The notes below the pieces were generated by a model. It was not told where the DNA came from. It did no database searches and saw nothing but the letters and a program-made list of their open reading frames with translations. A stretch of DNA of 48,608 nucleotides from a virus, in the IMG/VR virus record IMGVR_UViG_3300044638_005143, positions 1 to 48,608 of that record; one strand, written 5' to 3'. The position numbers and the translations under genes were made by a program. Shown here in pieces: positions 14,518 through 23,357 of the stretch (positions are counted from its first letter, which is position 1; each line of letters opens with the position of its first letter).

Positions 14518-16728
14518 TTATAATGCATCTGGCGGTGTAAAATTTGCTGTATATCTTGCGATAGACTTTATAACGCGGAAATCATCAATAAATCCATTAA
14601 AATACAGTGGGCCACCTACTGGTTCAATACCAATAACAGCACCGTTTTCAATAAAGTTAGTAGAATTTGCAACACTACCATTTAAAACACCATTTTGATA
14701 TATTGAAAGAGTGCTTCCGTTTCTAACAACTGCAATGTGTGTCCAAGTTGCTAATGGTATGGCGTTTGTTGCAAGCAAGAATTGTGTTGTTTGATTTGTA
14801 ATGCGAATTCTGTTTGTATTATTAATTTGAATATGAAGCGAATTGCCAGCGCCCGTTGTAGAACTGACGAAAATTGCACCAAGATTTTGATTGCCATTCA
14901 AATATACCCATCCCTCAACAGTAAAATTACCTGTTCCAAATGAGAATACTTGGTTTGATGGTAATGTTAGCCAATCAGCATTACCATCAAATGCTATACT
15001 TGAACCTCCAAACTTACTTTGGACAGTGCTGATTCTTACATCGCCATTTCTTGTAACGGCTAAATTATTTGCACTACTATCAATTATATTAGTGCTATTA
15101 TCTGCACCGTCGCCTCTTAATAATAAAGAGGTTATTTGTGATTCTCGTAGTGGATATCTTACAATAACTATACCAGAACCGCCTTCACCGCCGGCTTTAC
15201 TGAATCCGGAATTGTCTCGTTGACCACCGCCACCACCACCGCCAGTATTTGATAAACCCGGATTTCCTGACCAATTAATACCGCCAGAACCACCGCCACC
15301 TGCGCCACCGGGAGAACCACCACCAGCACCACCACCACCGGCATAAAATGTTGCTGTTCCATTTATAGAAGATTGAAGACCATTTGTTAAACCACTTGCA
15401 CCAATGCCACTCGTTGGACTGAAATTTGAACCTCTAAAAGCACCGCCAGAGGCAGTTATAGTAGAAAACGACGATGAGTTTCCTGTGCCTGTTGATAGGG
15501 CACCAACTCTGATAGGATAGTTTTGCGCGACAACAGTAGTAGAGCCAGTCAGCATTTGACCTGCATTACCACCGTTTCCTATATAAAAACCGCTTCCTTG
15601 GGGGCCACCTCCAAGATAGCCAGTTCCGCCAGCAGCACCGCCACCAACAACAAGATAATCAACTGTTCCACCAGAATTAAAATTTAATTGTCCATTTGAA
15701 GTAAATGTATGAACTCTATATATGGTATTGCTAATATTTATATCATTTGTTGTTCCGCCACTTGCGGAAATTGGCCTAAATGCAGCCAAGCCTTGTAAAT
15801 TAACATTTGTTAAAGAACCACCACTTGCACTTAAAGTTAATACAGCAGTTTTAACACCTTCTGAGGTTGGACTAAATGTTGCAGTAACAAATTGACTTGC
15901 ACCACCTCCTGTTAAACTAAATGAACTTGGTGAAAAACTAAATTGATTTGAATTATCACTAACTGCTACTGTTTCTGTGCCGCCAATACCACCAGCAGAA
16001 ACTGTGAATGTGCTACTTGAATTTTCATTAATAAATCCAGTTCCAAAATCAATTGATGCAACGCTTGAGGTTAATATAAGAGGTCTAAATATACCAGAAC
16101 CCATTAATGACACATGCGCTACATCGCCACCACTCGCCGACAATGTCAAAATACCCACTTTTGAACCACTACTGGTTGGAGTAAAATATACTGTAATATT
16201 TTGTGCTTGATTTGCTCCATTCATGCTAAATGAAGTTGGAAAAAAATCAAATTGATCAGAATTGTCAGAAAGCAACACTATATCTTGAACTGCACCACCA
16301 GCAGACACAGTAAATGATGCGCTTGCTATTTCTTGAATATATCCATTACCGAAATTAATATTTCCAACGCTTGAAGTTATTATAAGGGGATTTGCGATAC
16401 AAACACCGGATAGTGCAACAGTTTTAGTTGAACCACCAGATGAAGCAATCGTTATTTCTCCAGTTTTAACACCCCAACTTGTTGGCTCAAATGTTACAGT
16501 AACTAATTGACTTGAAGTTGCAGAAAGTGTAAATAAACTTGGAAAGAAACTATATTCTCCAGTATTATCGGTCAGTGTTACAGTTTCTATTGTATTTCCA
16601 CTTATTGCACTAACAATAAATGTTTTTTGCTCTGTATCGCCAATATAAGCATTGGAAAAAGATAAACTTGAACTATTGGTTGATAAAACCAATAATATAT
16701 TGGGATCTGGCTCATTATAGAAAAACAT
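14518..16728 (-). CDS. Modular adhesin / tail fibre-like virion protein
   Basis: 736 residues. Three repeats of about 100 residues (roughly 10-110, 112-214, 216-318) share SxxxxFGNxxI, TFTVSAGG, LTLSASGG and look like ASH/HYDIN-type immunoglobulin folds. Then comes a glycine-rich domain (about 325-535) opening with YRVHTFTSNGQLNFNSGG and DYLVVGGGAAGG, a form common in phage tail adhesins. The C-terminal 190 residues form a LamG/concanavalin-like domain (SSIAFDGNADWLTLPS, FTVEGWVYLNG, GFIDDFRVIKSIARYT), likely to bind glycans. A late-type promoter element precedes the gene. Host binding is inferred from architecture. Confidence 0.82.
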   Translation of the reverse strand: MFFYNEPDPNILLVLSTNSSSLSFSNAYIGDTEQKTFIVSAISGNTIETVTLTDNTGEYSFFPSLFTLSATSSQLVTVTFEPTSWGVKTGEITIASSGGSTKTVALSGVCIANPLIITSSVGNINFGNGYIQEIASASFTVSAGGAVQDIVLLSDNSDQFDFFPTSFSMNGANQAQNITVYFTPTSSGSKVGILTLSASGGDVAHVSLMGSGIFRPLILTSSVASIDFGTGFINENSSSTFTVSAGGIGGTETVAVSDNSNQFSFSPSSFSLTGGGASQFVTATFSPTSEGVKTAVLTLSASGGSLTNVNLQGLAAFRPISASGGTTNDINISNTIYRVHTFTSNGQLNFNSGGTVDYLVVGGGAAGGTGYLGGGPQGSGFYIGNGGNAGQMLTGSTTVVAQNYPIRVGALSTGTGNSSSFSTITASGGAFRGSNFSPTSGIGASGLTNGLQSSINGTATFYAGGGGAGGGSPGGAGGGGSGGINWSGNPGLSNTGGGGGGGQRDNSGFSKAGGEGGSGIVIVRYPLRESQITSLLLRGDGADNSTNIIDSSANNLAVTRNGDVRISTVQSKFGGSSIAFDGNADWLTLPSNQVFSFGTGNFTVEGWVYLNGNQNLGAIFVSSTTGAGNSLHIQINNTNRIRITNQTTQFLLATNAIPLATWTHIAVVRNGSTLSIYQNGVLNGSVANSTNFIENGAVIGIEPVGGPLYFNGFIDDFRVIKSIARYTANFTPPDAL

Positions 16729-16765
16729 TTTTATATCTCCGGAGACTCCTCTCCTTTAACAGATA

Positions 16766-16773
16766 TAAATAGT
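16766..16773 (-). promoter_or_regulatory. CTATTTA element before adhesin gene
   Basis: ACTATTTA on the minus strand, followed by TATC, lies 38 nt upstream of the adhesin start, with AAGGAGAGGAG in between. The same octamer precedes four other virion or putative virion genes in this window (26303, 26705, 43844, 47157). It is proposed as the -10 region of phage late promoters. Confidence 0.5.
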
Positions 16774-16774
16774 T

Positions 16775-17197
16775 TTAATTAATAGTTAATACTTGTTTTC
16801 TATTGCCCTTTGAATTCCAACTTACATGGACCCATCCACTATCTGGAACTCCCTCTTTATGGAATTCTAATATCAATTGATCAAAGTTTAAATTATCTCT
16901 GATCCAGCAAAACAATATCTTATTGCTTATGCCAGGAATTTCTATGTCTGCTGCTTGTCCAGTCATATGTTGACTGGTTTTTGCTCCACCAATTGCTTTA
17001 TTTAACTTTGGACCACGATAACCACTATTAACCATAATAGGTCTTCCAAAGTGTAGTCTAATTTTTTCTAACACATTCTCGCAAAGTGCCTTTAGATTTT
17101 CTACTACTTCTGGTGGAGCAGTATTATCTATTTTTTTACGAACAGCAGTTTGAGATTTTGTCATCTCTTCTAATGAGAAATGTTGGGATAGTTTCAT
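16775..17197 (-). CDS. M15-family peptidoglycan peptidase
   Basis: 140 residues with the zinc ligands of M15_3-type D-Ala-D-Ala carboxypeptidase/endolysin proteins: H77 (TSQHMTGQAAD), D84 (ADIEI) and H124 (GWVHVSW). SGYRGPKLN is the usual substrate-pocket strand. It would cut peptide cross-links of the cell wall, complementing the glycan-cutting GH24 lysozyme. AGGAAA lies before ATG 17197, within the end of the small membrane-protein gene. No signal peptide is seen, so export would need a holin. Confidence 0.88.
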   Translation of the reverse strand: MKLSQHFSLEEMTKSQTAVRKKIDNTAPPEVVENLKALCENVLEKIRLHFGRPIMVNSGYRGPKLNKAIGGAKTSQHMTGQAADIEIPGISNKILFCWIRDNLNFDQLILEFHKEGVPDSGWVHVSWNSKGNRKQVLTIN

Positions 17198-17199
17198 GA

Positions 17200-17313
17200 C
17201 TATTTTTTCCTACTTAATATATCTGATATAACGGCAAGACATATACCGATAAACCATACTGGCATACTCACTATAAAACTTGACATTAAAATATATGCAC
17301 CAATAGATTCCAT
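17200..17313 (-). CDS. Small single-span membrane protein (holin candidate)
   Basis: A 37-codon frame encodes one long hydrophobic stretch (AYILMSSFIVSMPVWFIGIC and on to AVI) ending SDILSRKK, a typical positive cytoplasmic tail. It ends 3 nt before the M15 peptidase start and has its own sigma70-like promoter at 17322-17349. Size, topology and position beside an endolysin suggest a holin or lysis regulator; this is inference, as small phage membrane proteins have many roles. Confidence 0.55.
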   Translation of the reverse strand: MESIGAYILMSSFIVSMPVWFIGICLAVISDILSRKK

Positions 17314-17321
17314 TACATATA

Positions 17322-17349
17322 ATTATATCTTAATCCCAAAATCTATCAA
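17322..17349 (-). promoter_or_regulatory. Sigma70-like promoter before lysis genes
   Basis: On the minus strand TTGATA (17344-17349) and a perfect TATAAT (17322-17327) are 16 bp apart. It lies in the last codons of the preceding gene and ahead of the small membrane protein and M15 peptidase. Confidence 0.5.
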
Positions 17350-17863
17350 GCGTTTCCAGAATACCAATAAAATCATGGAAAGCATCTCCACTACGGAAAG
17401 CACCAATTTGACCTGGATAATCTCCGTAACGGCAGAAATTATTATCAATATGCCATTTCATTTCTTCAAGTTGGTTCACACAAGCGTTTGTAATATAATT
17501 TGATGAAATAAGCTGGTGATAACGATATTTTCCATCTCCAAGTTCTTGGATACAATCTGTTCCCTGACACTCCATGTTCTTGCAATATCCAAGTTCATAT
17601 GGACTCTTTGATTTGAACTTGATTTGTGAAAGTTCGCTTCCTTCAATTTTTTCAAAATACATATCATCATTAGGCATATTATCATAATGCTCTTCATATT
17701 TCTGTTTATCAAACATCACAAGAGCATTGAAATACTTACCAAGCATTCCAAAATGAACATCTTTATCATCATTAAAGAATTCAACTGATAGTTCAAACCA
17801 AGAACTATTTTTACTATGTCCTTGTTTTGTTTCGCTCTTTTCAATTTTGAGAATCTTAAACAT
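17330..17863 (-). CDS. Hypothetical protein, 177 aa
   Basis: Starts MFKILKIEKSETKQGHSKNS; an acidic protein with a cysteine cluster in the middle (GYCKNMECQGTDC) and a C-terminal half with WHIDNNFCRYGDYPGQIG. ATG 17863 has GAGGAG 5 nt upstream and overlaps the preceding stop as TGATG. The cysteines could bind zinc, but spacing is irregular. No family recognised. Confidence 0.65.
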   Translation of the reverse strand: MFKILKIEKSETKQGHSKNSSWFELSVEFFNDDKDVHFGMLGKYFNALVMFDKQKYEEHYDNMPNDDMYFEKIEGSELSQIKFKSKSPYELGYCKNMECQGTDCIQELGDGKYRYHQLISSNYITNACVNQLEEMKWHIDNNFCRYGDYPGQIGAFRSGDAFHDFIGILETLDRFWD

Positions 17864-18258
17864 CAATACTCCTCAACTTCTCCAAAAACTGAACGAATAG
17901 CAAATTCCTTGATAAAATCCGAACCAGCATCCAAACTTACATAATCACTACCTTGCATACCTTGTTCACTAAAGGTTACAGCATTTGCTGCTTTTTTAGA
18001 AAAGCCGTTCTCAATAAGTTTTTCACGAAATTCTTTCAACCAACCACGATCTGTGTAGATAAGACCATGCTTACCAGTATCCCAATCTTTGTCTGAAAAA
18101 ATGGCCCTTAATTCGCCACAAAATACTGTGTTGTCATATGCTCTACGAAAAGGGCGAACAACTTGAAGTTCTTTAATTGTAACATTTGCTTTATGACGCG
18201 ACCAAAGACCACTACCATCGGTAGCCGCTGAAATATTGATTTTGATTTTGTTGCTCAC
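17863..18258 (-). CDS. Hypothetical protein, 131 aa, GTG start
   Basis: Starts at GTG 18258 with a perfect AGGAGG 5 nt upstream; GTG overlaps the end of the upstream gene. The sequence begins SNKIKINISAATDGSGLWSR and includes RPFRRAYDNTVFCGELRAIF. It lies within a four-gene coupled run (17330-19213) of small proteins without recognised domains. Confidence 0.65.
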   Translation of the reverse strand: MSNKIKINISAATDGSGLWSRHKANVTIKELQVVRPFRRAYDNTVFCGELRAIFSDKDWDTGKHGLIYTDRGWLKEFREKLIENGFSKKAANAVTFSEQGMQGSDYVSLDAGSDFIKEFAIRSVFGEVEEY

Positions 18259-18830
18259 TTGAACCTCCTTGTTTTGTATTCATGTTCACAATCATCACAA
18301 AGTGTGCGAATCCAACCACCTTCGCGGGCTTTTCCTGGAACACCACAATCTTCACAAGTTACAGAACTCATACTTTCTGCCATATCAATAACACCTTGGC
18401 AAAAGTCATCACCACCACTGTAATAAACTCGTAGTGTTCCATATTTTTCTTTGATTTGAGTAAATACGAGTTGCGTTGGTGGCTTTCTAAATTCCTCTCG
18501 GAATTCTTTTCTCTCCAAATCTCTTTGGACAAATTCTTCTACTTGCTCATCACTCCAACCAAGACGATCTTTATAGTAATGTCTGAGGTTTTTATCATTA
18601 CCATTAATCGCTTGCTTTAGAACACGGTTATATCTGCGAATAACAGCAGATTGTTTCCTTGTTTCTTTAATATGATGTTGAATCAAACTGCACATTCGTT
18701 CAATAATATTATACCAACCGTCACCGTGATCGCAGCCAAATGCCATACAGCTTCTTGCGGGCGACATTCCAACTTCAGCAAATAGTTTTGGATACTTCTT
18801 ATAAAGTTGTTCTTCAAGTTCCTTTTTCAT
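18255..18830 (-). CDS. Hypothetical zinc-ribbon protein, 191 aa
   Basis: The first half is helical and charged. The C-terminal 60 residues carry IKEKYGTLRVYYSGGDDF, then CEDCG and CDDCE, forming a four-cysteine zinc ribbon. I recall phage proteins with a KEKFGTLRFY-like motif next to a CxxC pair, always of unknown function. ATG 18830 overlaps the upstream stop by 4 nt. Confidence 0.7.
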   Translation of the reverse strand: MKKELEEQLYKKYPKLFAEVGMSPARSCMAFGCDHGDGWYNIIERMCSLIQHHIKETRKQSAVIRRYNRVLKQAINGNDKNLRHYYKDRLGWSDEQVEEFVQRDLERKEFREEFRKPPTQLVFTQIKEKYGTLRVYYSGGDDFCQGVIDMAESMSSVTCEDCGVPGKAREGGWIRTLCDDCEHEYKTRRFK

Positions 18831-19213
18831 ACTTTTCCTTCTTCAACGAGATCAAAAAATGTTAATTTGCCTTTTGCAAAAAAAGCAATATATTCAATCC
18901 AAATATCTTTTTCAGTATCCCAATGATAAAAACGAACTTCTCCTGTGTGTTCAATCTTTACTGGTTCTTTTGGTTCTTGTTTGAGAGAACCAATCCACTT
19001 AAACTTATCCCAACTTGGATCTTTGTAGTATGGTCGTTCTTCTTCTGGGACGGTTTCCCAGTTAAAAGAATGATGAACTAACTCACCATCCTTTGTGATC
19101 ACATATTTATCAAGACAATTTACCAAACTTTTTGTTTGAAAGACTTCGTTTTGATATTTTTTATGTTTCTCAAGCAGAGGATATTCGCAAGTTAGTTCAT
19201 CATACATTCCCAT
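18827..19213 (-). CDS. Hypothetical protein, 128 aa (MGMYDE type)
   Basis: The N-terminus MGMYDELTCEYPL is a recurrent start of small phage proteins that I have seen annotated only as hypothetical. The rest is mixed strand and turn with HSFNWETVPEEERPYYKD. ATG 19213 follows the GroES-like gene by 3 nt, and the stop overlaps the next gene by 4 nt. No function can be offered. Confidence 0.65.
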   Translation of the reverse strand: MGMYDELTCEYPLLEKHKKYQNEVFQTKSLVNCLDKYVITKDGELVHHSFNWETVPEEERPYYKDPSWDKFKWIGSLKQEPKEPVKIEHTGEVRFYHWDTEKDIWIEYIAFFAKGKLTFFDLVEEGKV

Positions 19214-19216
19214 CGT

Positions 19217-19495
19217 TTACTCCTTGATCAGACCAATAACAAAATTTTCTTTACAAGTTAGAAATTTTGCATCTCCAACATGGCTTTCTTCAACCATGTT
19301 GCCTTCAATTAAAACCAACGCCCCAATATGGACAGATACTGTGCAATCATCTGAATAGTCCAATACACGGAATACCTCATTATCGGGCCTTACTTTCTTG
19401 AGATTTGTTGGAAGAACAAAAGCAGATTCAGTTTTTTCTTCTTCTGATTTTACTCTCTCCAATACAAGTCGCTTATTTCTTGCTTCAAGTTTCAT
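19217..19495 (-). CDS. GroES-like co-chaperonin candidate
   Basis: 92 residues with a Cpn10-like course: RNKRLVLERVKSEEEKTESA near the N-terminus matches the DRVVVKR...KTAGGI strand and mobile loop of GroES, VFRVLDYSDDCTVSVHIGAL fits the central barrel with its VGD-type turn, and it ends ENFVIGLIKE like GroES's DILAVI. T4 uses gp31, a GroES replacement, to fold its capsid protein; this could be the functional counterpart. The similarity is recognisable but not strong. Confidence 0.5.
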   Translation of the reverse strand: MKLEARNKRLVLERVKSEEEKTESAFVLPTNLKKVRPDNEVFRVLDYSDDCTVSVHIGALVLIEGNMVEESHVGDAKFLTCKENFVIGLIKE

Positions 19496-19496
19496 T

Positions 19497-19778
19497 TCAT
19501 ACTCCGACTTTAAGTTTGTTCTTGATTACGCTGATAAACTCCTCAAAATCTTCAAGTTCTTCACCCTTTTGTGCCATACGATAGGCACGAAGAAGTTTGC
19601 TTTGATCTTCACGGGAAAGAAAACTATTATCAGCATAATGCTTTTTAAGTGCAAGTTTATGCTCACGATATGGTTCAATAGCCTGCTCAATCTCGTTAAG
19701 TGTTTTGAGATAGTTTACAATATGTTCTTCACGGGTCAATTTCTTATCATTTTGTTCAAGGGTCTTTAGATCAGTCAT
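19497..19778 (-). CDS. Hypothetical helical protein, 93 aa
   Basis: A wholly helical, highly charged protein (LTREEHIVNYLKTLNEIEQA, LSREDQSKLLRAYRMAQKG). AGGAG lies 7 nt before ATG 19778, and a promoter plus hairpin precedes it, so it is the first gene of the 17.3-19.8 kb run. No family recognised. Confidence 0.65.
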   Translation of the reverse strand: MTDLKTLEQNDKKLTREEHIVNYLKTLNEIEQAIEPYREHKLALKKHYADNSFLSREDQSKLLRAYRMAQKGEELEDFEEFISVIKNKLKVGV

Positions 19779-19795
19779 TGTATTCTCCTAATAGA

Positions 19796-19820
19796 AAGCG
19801 CCCCGATCTATGGGACGCTT
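19796..19820 (-). terminator. GC-rich hairpin between RNR and downstream genes
   Basis: AAGCG(T)CCC pairs with GGG(G)CGCTT around a short loop, followed by UUUCU. It lies downstream of the RNR stop and right at the expected 5' end of transcripts from the promoter at 19823-19850. It could therefore be a terminator for RNR or a 5' stabilising hairpin of the next transcript. Confidence 0.5.
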
Positions 19821-19822
19821 CC

Positions 19823-19850
19823 AGTCTAACAGGTTTTCTGCGGAAGTCAA
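19823..19850 (-). promoter_or_regulatory. Sigma70-like extended -10 promoter
   Basis: TTGACT (19845-19850) and TAGACT (19823-19828) on the minus strand are 16 bp apart, with a TGT just before the -10 (extended -10 form). It overlaps the last codons and stop of the RNR gene and would drive the genes from 19778 downward. Confidence 0.5.
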
Positions 19851-21916
19851 GTCACGACACAAGCACCACCAACACAAGCCGCTTCGCCAGATAGATTTGT
19901 ATAATCTTGATCTTCACGGATCATATCAATATCAACATCTACCAGTTTTTCCATACGCTGCTTGTATTCTGCTTCTCCAATGTCTTCAAAGGGAGCCTGA
20001 TGGTAAGTGTGATCTGAATGAGGAAGAAGTGAAATAGCTGCATAACTATCTTTATTTTTCCACATCCAATCAGTAACTTCTGCCCATTCTCCATCGCGAA
20101 CAGAAACAGTGATAGAAACATTGTGTGTATTATCACCTCTCTTGTGTCCACCCTGAACCCAATCAAGATATACTTTCTTCATGCGTTCAAGTTGCTGAAT
20201 AGCAGTTTCTTTTCTTGTAATAGCACCTTCTGGAGCCTTTTGTGGCAATGTAAGAATACCATTATTCTTGTTGAATGCATCATCTTCAAGAAGTTCTGGA
20301 TGGAACATTTTCAAATAACCATACATGGCTTCTGTCTTCAATAGGCGCATACGGCGTAAATAGAAATCATTGTGCCAAGCATGAATGCCTGAACTTGAAC
20401 CGAGAACACAAGAAGTTGTGCCACTTGGTTTTACTGTTGTTACGCGGGCTGCTTTATTAATACCAAGGACTTTTGACATTCTTTCATTTTCTTTTGTTGC
20501 TACTTCTGCTGCTGCAGCCATATCAAGCTGCAATACTTTTCCACTTGCAATACCAGTCATACCAATACCAAGTAGGGCTTCTTTTTCTGTTGTTTTACGC
20601 CAAACATCACGCAGATAATGGAAATCTGTATATGATGCTTGTAGAGTGCCAATAAATGCAGCGGCTTTTACGCGGGCTTCATAATCATCTTGATCAACTA
20701 TATCACTCGCATTGATTTCACAAAGATTGCAGAACTGATTTGTTCTTAGACCAATTTCACCACATGGATTTGTGCCCCAATCTGGATTATTAGTCCAGAA
20801 TATACCTGGTTCACCGGCCTTGCTTTCTTCGGTGATCTTTAGAATACGCTCAAAGTCTTTTTTATTCCTCATCTTATGACGAACAATAACAACACTATTA
20901 TTTGCACGACCACGCTGTTCTTGGACATAGAACCATGGAACAATACCGCTGTCTAAAAAGAACGGTATATCATGTTCACCAACATCAGCCTCAACTGTGC
21001 GGACACCATACGCAGGGTCGTTATAAACGATTTTAAGGCGTTTATAGGTGGTATTTGTAGCCTCATCTACTGTGCGCACTTCAAGTTTTACTTCATTACC
21101 AAACTGATCACGCTTTGTAATTGTAACTGGCTCATAACTTACAACTTTGAAGTTGCTCTTACAAGTAAGCATGACTTCATCATCAATATCAAACAATGAA
21201 ATCATTGCTGAACGGCGAATACCACCAGCAAGAACAGCATCAGCCAAATGACAAAGAATATCATGGATCTGAACTGAACGGAGTTGTTCTCCATTATCTA
21301 CACTATCAAGAATACCACGAACATTATCAAGAGCACGCTTTAATGGTTCTGGACCTGGTGCTTTGCCACCACCAGTTTTAATTGGTGTTCCTTTAGCACG
21401 AATTGATGAATAATCAAAACGAACTTTTGGTGAATTTGGTTGCATATATGACTTGAGCAATACTTTTACAGCATCAGCCCAGCCTTCAATACTATCGCCA
21501 ACAAGGAATTTCTTTTCACCTTTTGATGGTTTTGTTACTGGTGGAAGTTTTTCAATGTGTTTTTTCTGGACTGAATAACCTACACCACAACCGGCAAGCA
21601 ATAGAAACATAGTTTCACTAAAACTATGAACACTATCAATATGCTGGAATGAACAGTTATAAATGCGTGAATTGTTTACTTCAATTGCTTTACCACCAAA
21701 CTGCATTGAACGCATTGATGGAAGAACTTTTTTATCATAAACAAATTTATAAGCTTCTTCAATCTGATCTTTTAGATCAGGAAATTTAGCAAGGTGCATT
21801 GCTTTATTGCGATCAACCAACTCAACCCAATTCTCACGGCGACCAAGTTTCTCATCAAACTTCGCATATCGTGAAAAAACTGTTACATCTGATAATATTT
21901 TACTTGCCTTATCCAT
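19847..21916 (-). CDS. nrdJ: Class II (B12-dependent) ribonucleotide reductase
   Basis: 689 residues, of the monomeric adenosylcobalamin ribonucleoside-triphosphate reductase type. Hallmarks are IYNCSF (redox cysteine), LLAGCGVGYSV, the active-site segment NPCGEIGL with NLCEIN just after, KPSGTTSCVLG, and a C-terminal GEAACVGGACVVT that carries the swinging redox cysteine pair. It makes deoxynucleotides without a separate small subunit and without oxygen; the cofactor must come from the host. The product ends at the start of the downstream promoter, and its ATG lies 3 nt after the helicase stop. Confidence 0.95.
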   Translation of the reverse strand: MDKASKILSDVTVFSRYAKFDEKLGRRENWVELVDRNKAMHLAKFPDLKDQIEEAYKFVYDKKVLPSMRSMQFGGKAIEVNNSRIYNCSFQHIDSVHSFSETMFLLLAGCGVGYSVQKKHIEKLPPVTKPSKGEKKFLVGDSIEGWADAVKVLLKSYMQPNSPKVRFDYSSIRAKGTPIKTGGGKAPGPEPLKRALDNVRGILDSVDNGEQLRSVQIHDILCHLADAVLAGGIRRSAMISLFDIDDEVMLTCKSNFKVVSYEPVTITKRDQFGNEVKLEVRTVDEATNTTYKRLKIVYNDPAYGVRTVEADVGEHDIPFFLDSGIVPWFYVQEQRGRANNSVVIVRHKMRNKKDFERILKITEESKAGEPGIFWTNNPDWGTNPCGEIGLRTNQFCNLCEINASDIVDQDDYEARVKAAAFIGTLQASYTDFHYLRDVWRKTTEKEALLGIGMTGIASGKVLQLDMAAAAEVATKENERMSKVLGINKAARVTTVKPSGTTSCVLGSSSGIHAWHNDFYLRRMRLLKTEAMYGYLKMFHPELLEDDAFNKNNGILTLPQKAPEGAITRKETAIQQLERMKKVYLDWVQGGHKRGDNTHNVSITVSVRDGEWAEVTDWMWKNKDSYAAISLLPHSDHTYHQAPFEDIGEAEYKQRMEKLVDVDIDMIREDQDYTNLSGEAACVGGACVVT

Positions 21917-21919
21917 ATT

Positions 21920-23308
21920 TTATTCTCCCTTTATTTCTTTCTGTTCTTTTCTGTGTTTAGCATACTTTTCTTTCAATTTCTTGGCTTGATCTGCTGCAGC
22001 GTTTTTATTAATTTCTTCAACTGTTTCATTTGTTGGCTCCATTACTTTAATTGCTACATTTGACGTATCCATGAAAATTGGGAGAACTATTCCATCAGGA
22101 CCATTTCTATTCTTTGCAACAAAAATGCGTCCTGTATTGTTTTGTTTGTGAGTTGCAGTTCTGGAAAGAGAGAATATGAAATCTGCTACGAAACATTTAT
22201 TAAACGCTTCGCTGATACTTTCCATTGTAACAACTTCAGCATTTAAACCGGAACGATTGGTTTGTGAGGCTGTCCAGAGAGGACATTTAAATTCTGCCGC
22301 AATACCACGAAGTTCCTCATAAATACCTTCCAGTTCATTTCGTTTCTCTCTTTGAGCCGTTACTGGCTTTAGCAGATCACCGTAATCAACCACTATCATA
22401 TCTACCTTAAAATCTCTTTGTTCAAGTTTTTTAAGATGATTTCTCAACGTTTCTGTTGAGACAGATTTGGTCGGGTATTCCTTAATTATGAGCTTCCCAG
22501 GAATCTCTCTAACTTTTTCAAAAACTTCTTCTTTGACAACATTTAAACCTTTTAGGGGAAATCCAGTCAAACAACTATCAAAACGACGCCCAATAACCGT
22601 ATCGCCAAGTTCTAATGTATAATAAACAACATTTCTTCCTTGTTTCATCGCTTGAGCAGCAAGATGAACAAGTGCCATACTTTTACCAGCACCGGTTGGA
22701 GCAACAACAACACCCAATTCTCCTTTGCCGTGGCCACCCTGAATAAAATTGTCAATAACATCCCATCCAGTTGAAATTGGATCGCGTGCTTTTAATTTAT
22801 AGCGTTCCTCAAAGTGTTTCATAAAGTCATAGCCGTGTTCATTGTCAAGGCCAAGTTTTAGAGCATTGTTGATGATTTTAGAAACCTCATCAAAAGATGA
22901 CGATTCCATCAATCCAACACTCTTCAACATCGCTTCTTTGAGTTTCTGCTTCTTACAGAAATCAAGACTTTTATCTTTTACATATTCATCTTCAATATCT
23001 TCAATTGTTCCGGCAAGAACACGGGCAAAATAATCGCGCACCTGTTTCTGCATTACAGGTGTTTGTTTGTCAAGTTCTGATCGTAGAATAGTTTCTACGG
23101 TTGAACGGTTTGGAAAACAACCATATGTTGTATTATATTTGAATACATAATCTACAAATACCTGTAGATATTTTAGTTCAAAGAAACTAACATCTAACAC
23201 CTCATTAATCTGCGAGGCGAAAACAGAATCGTCCAATATGAGTTGGACAAGTTTCTCTTGGAACTCTTTTCCAAAAGAACCAAGTGATGGTTCATTTTTT
23301 ATAGCCAT
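21920..23308 (-). CDS. Replicative DNA helicase (gp41/DnaB type)
   Basis: 462 residues; the hexameric 5'-3' helicase of the fork. The RecA-type ATPase core has Walker A APTGAGKS (203-210), a TLELGD segment, and Walker B MIVVDYGDLL near residue 305, followed by sensor-type WTASQTNRSG. The N-terminal 150 residues are the T4 gp41/DnaB helical collar. A sigma70-like promoter at 23329-23357 and an SD (GAGGAG) precede ATG 23308. A primase (gp61) was not found in this window. Confidence 0.93.
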   Translation of the reverse strand: MAIKNEPSLGSFGKEFQEKLVQLILDDSVFASQINEVLDVSFFELKYLQVFVDYVFKYNTTYGCFPNRSTVETILRSELDKQTPVMQKQVRDYFARVLAGTIEDIEDEYVKDKSLDFCKKQKLKEAMLKSVGLMESSSFDEVSKIINNALKLGLDNEHGYDFMKHFEERYKLKARDPISTGWDVIDNFIQGGHGKGELGVVVAPTGAGKSMALVHLAAQAMKQGRNVVYYTLELGDTVIGRRFDSCLTGFPLKGLNVVKEEVFEKVREIPGKLIIKEYPTKSVSTETLRNHLKKLEQRDFKVDMIVVDYGDLLKPVTAQREKRNELEGIYEELRGIAAEFKCPLWTASQTNRSGLNAEVVTMESISEAFNKCFVADFIFSLSRTATHKQNNTGRIFVAKNRNGPDGIVLPIFMDTSNVAIKVMEPTNETVEEINKNAAADQAKKLKEKYAKHRKEQKEIKGE

Positions 23309-23328
23309 ACGCTCCTCAAAGGAATGTC

Positions 23329-23357
23329 AGCATACTTGAAGTGCTTTGCGCTGTCAA
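23329..23357 (-). promoter_or_regulatory. Sigma70-like promoter before helicase
   Basis: A perfect TTGACA (23352-23357) and TATGCT (23329-23334) on the minus strand are 17 bp apart. The promoter lies within a long imperfect inverted repeat: GTCAGCA/TGCTGAC arms at 23326-23332 and 23360-23366, with CTTGA/TCAAG inside. The RNase H stop codon lies inside the -35 box. Confidence 0.65.
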
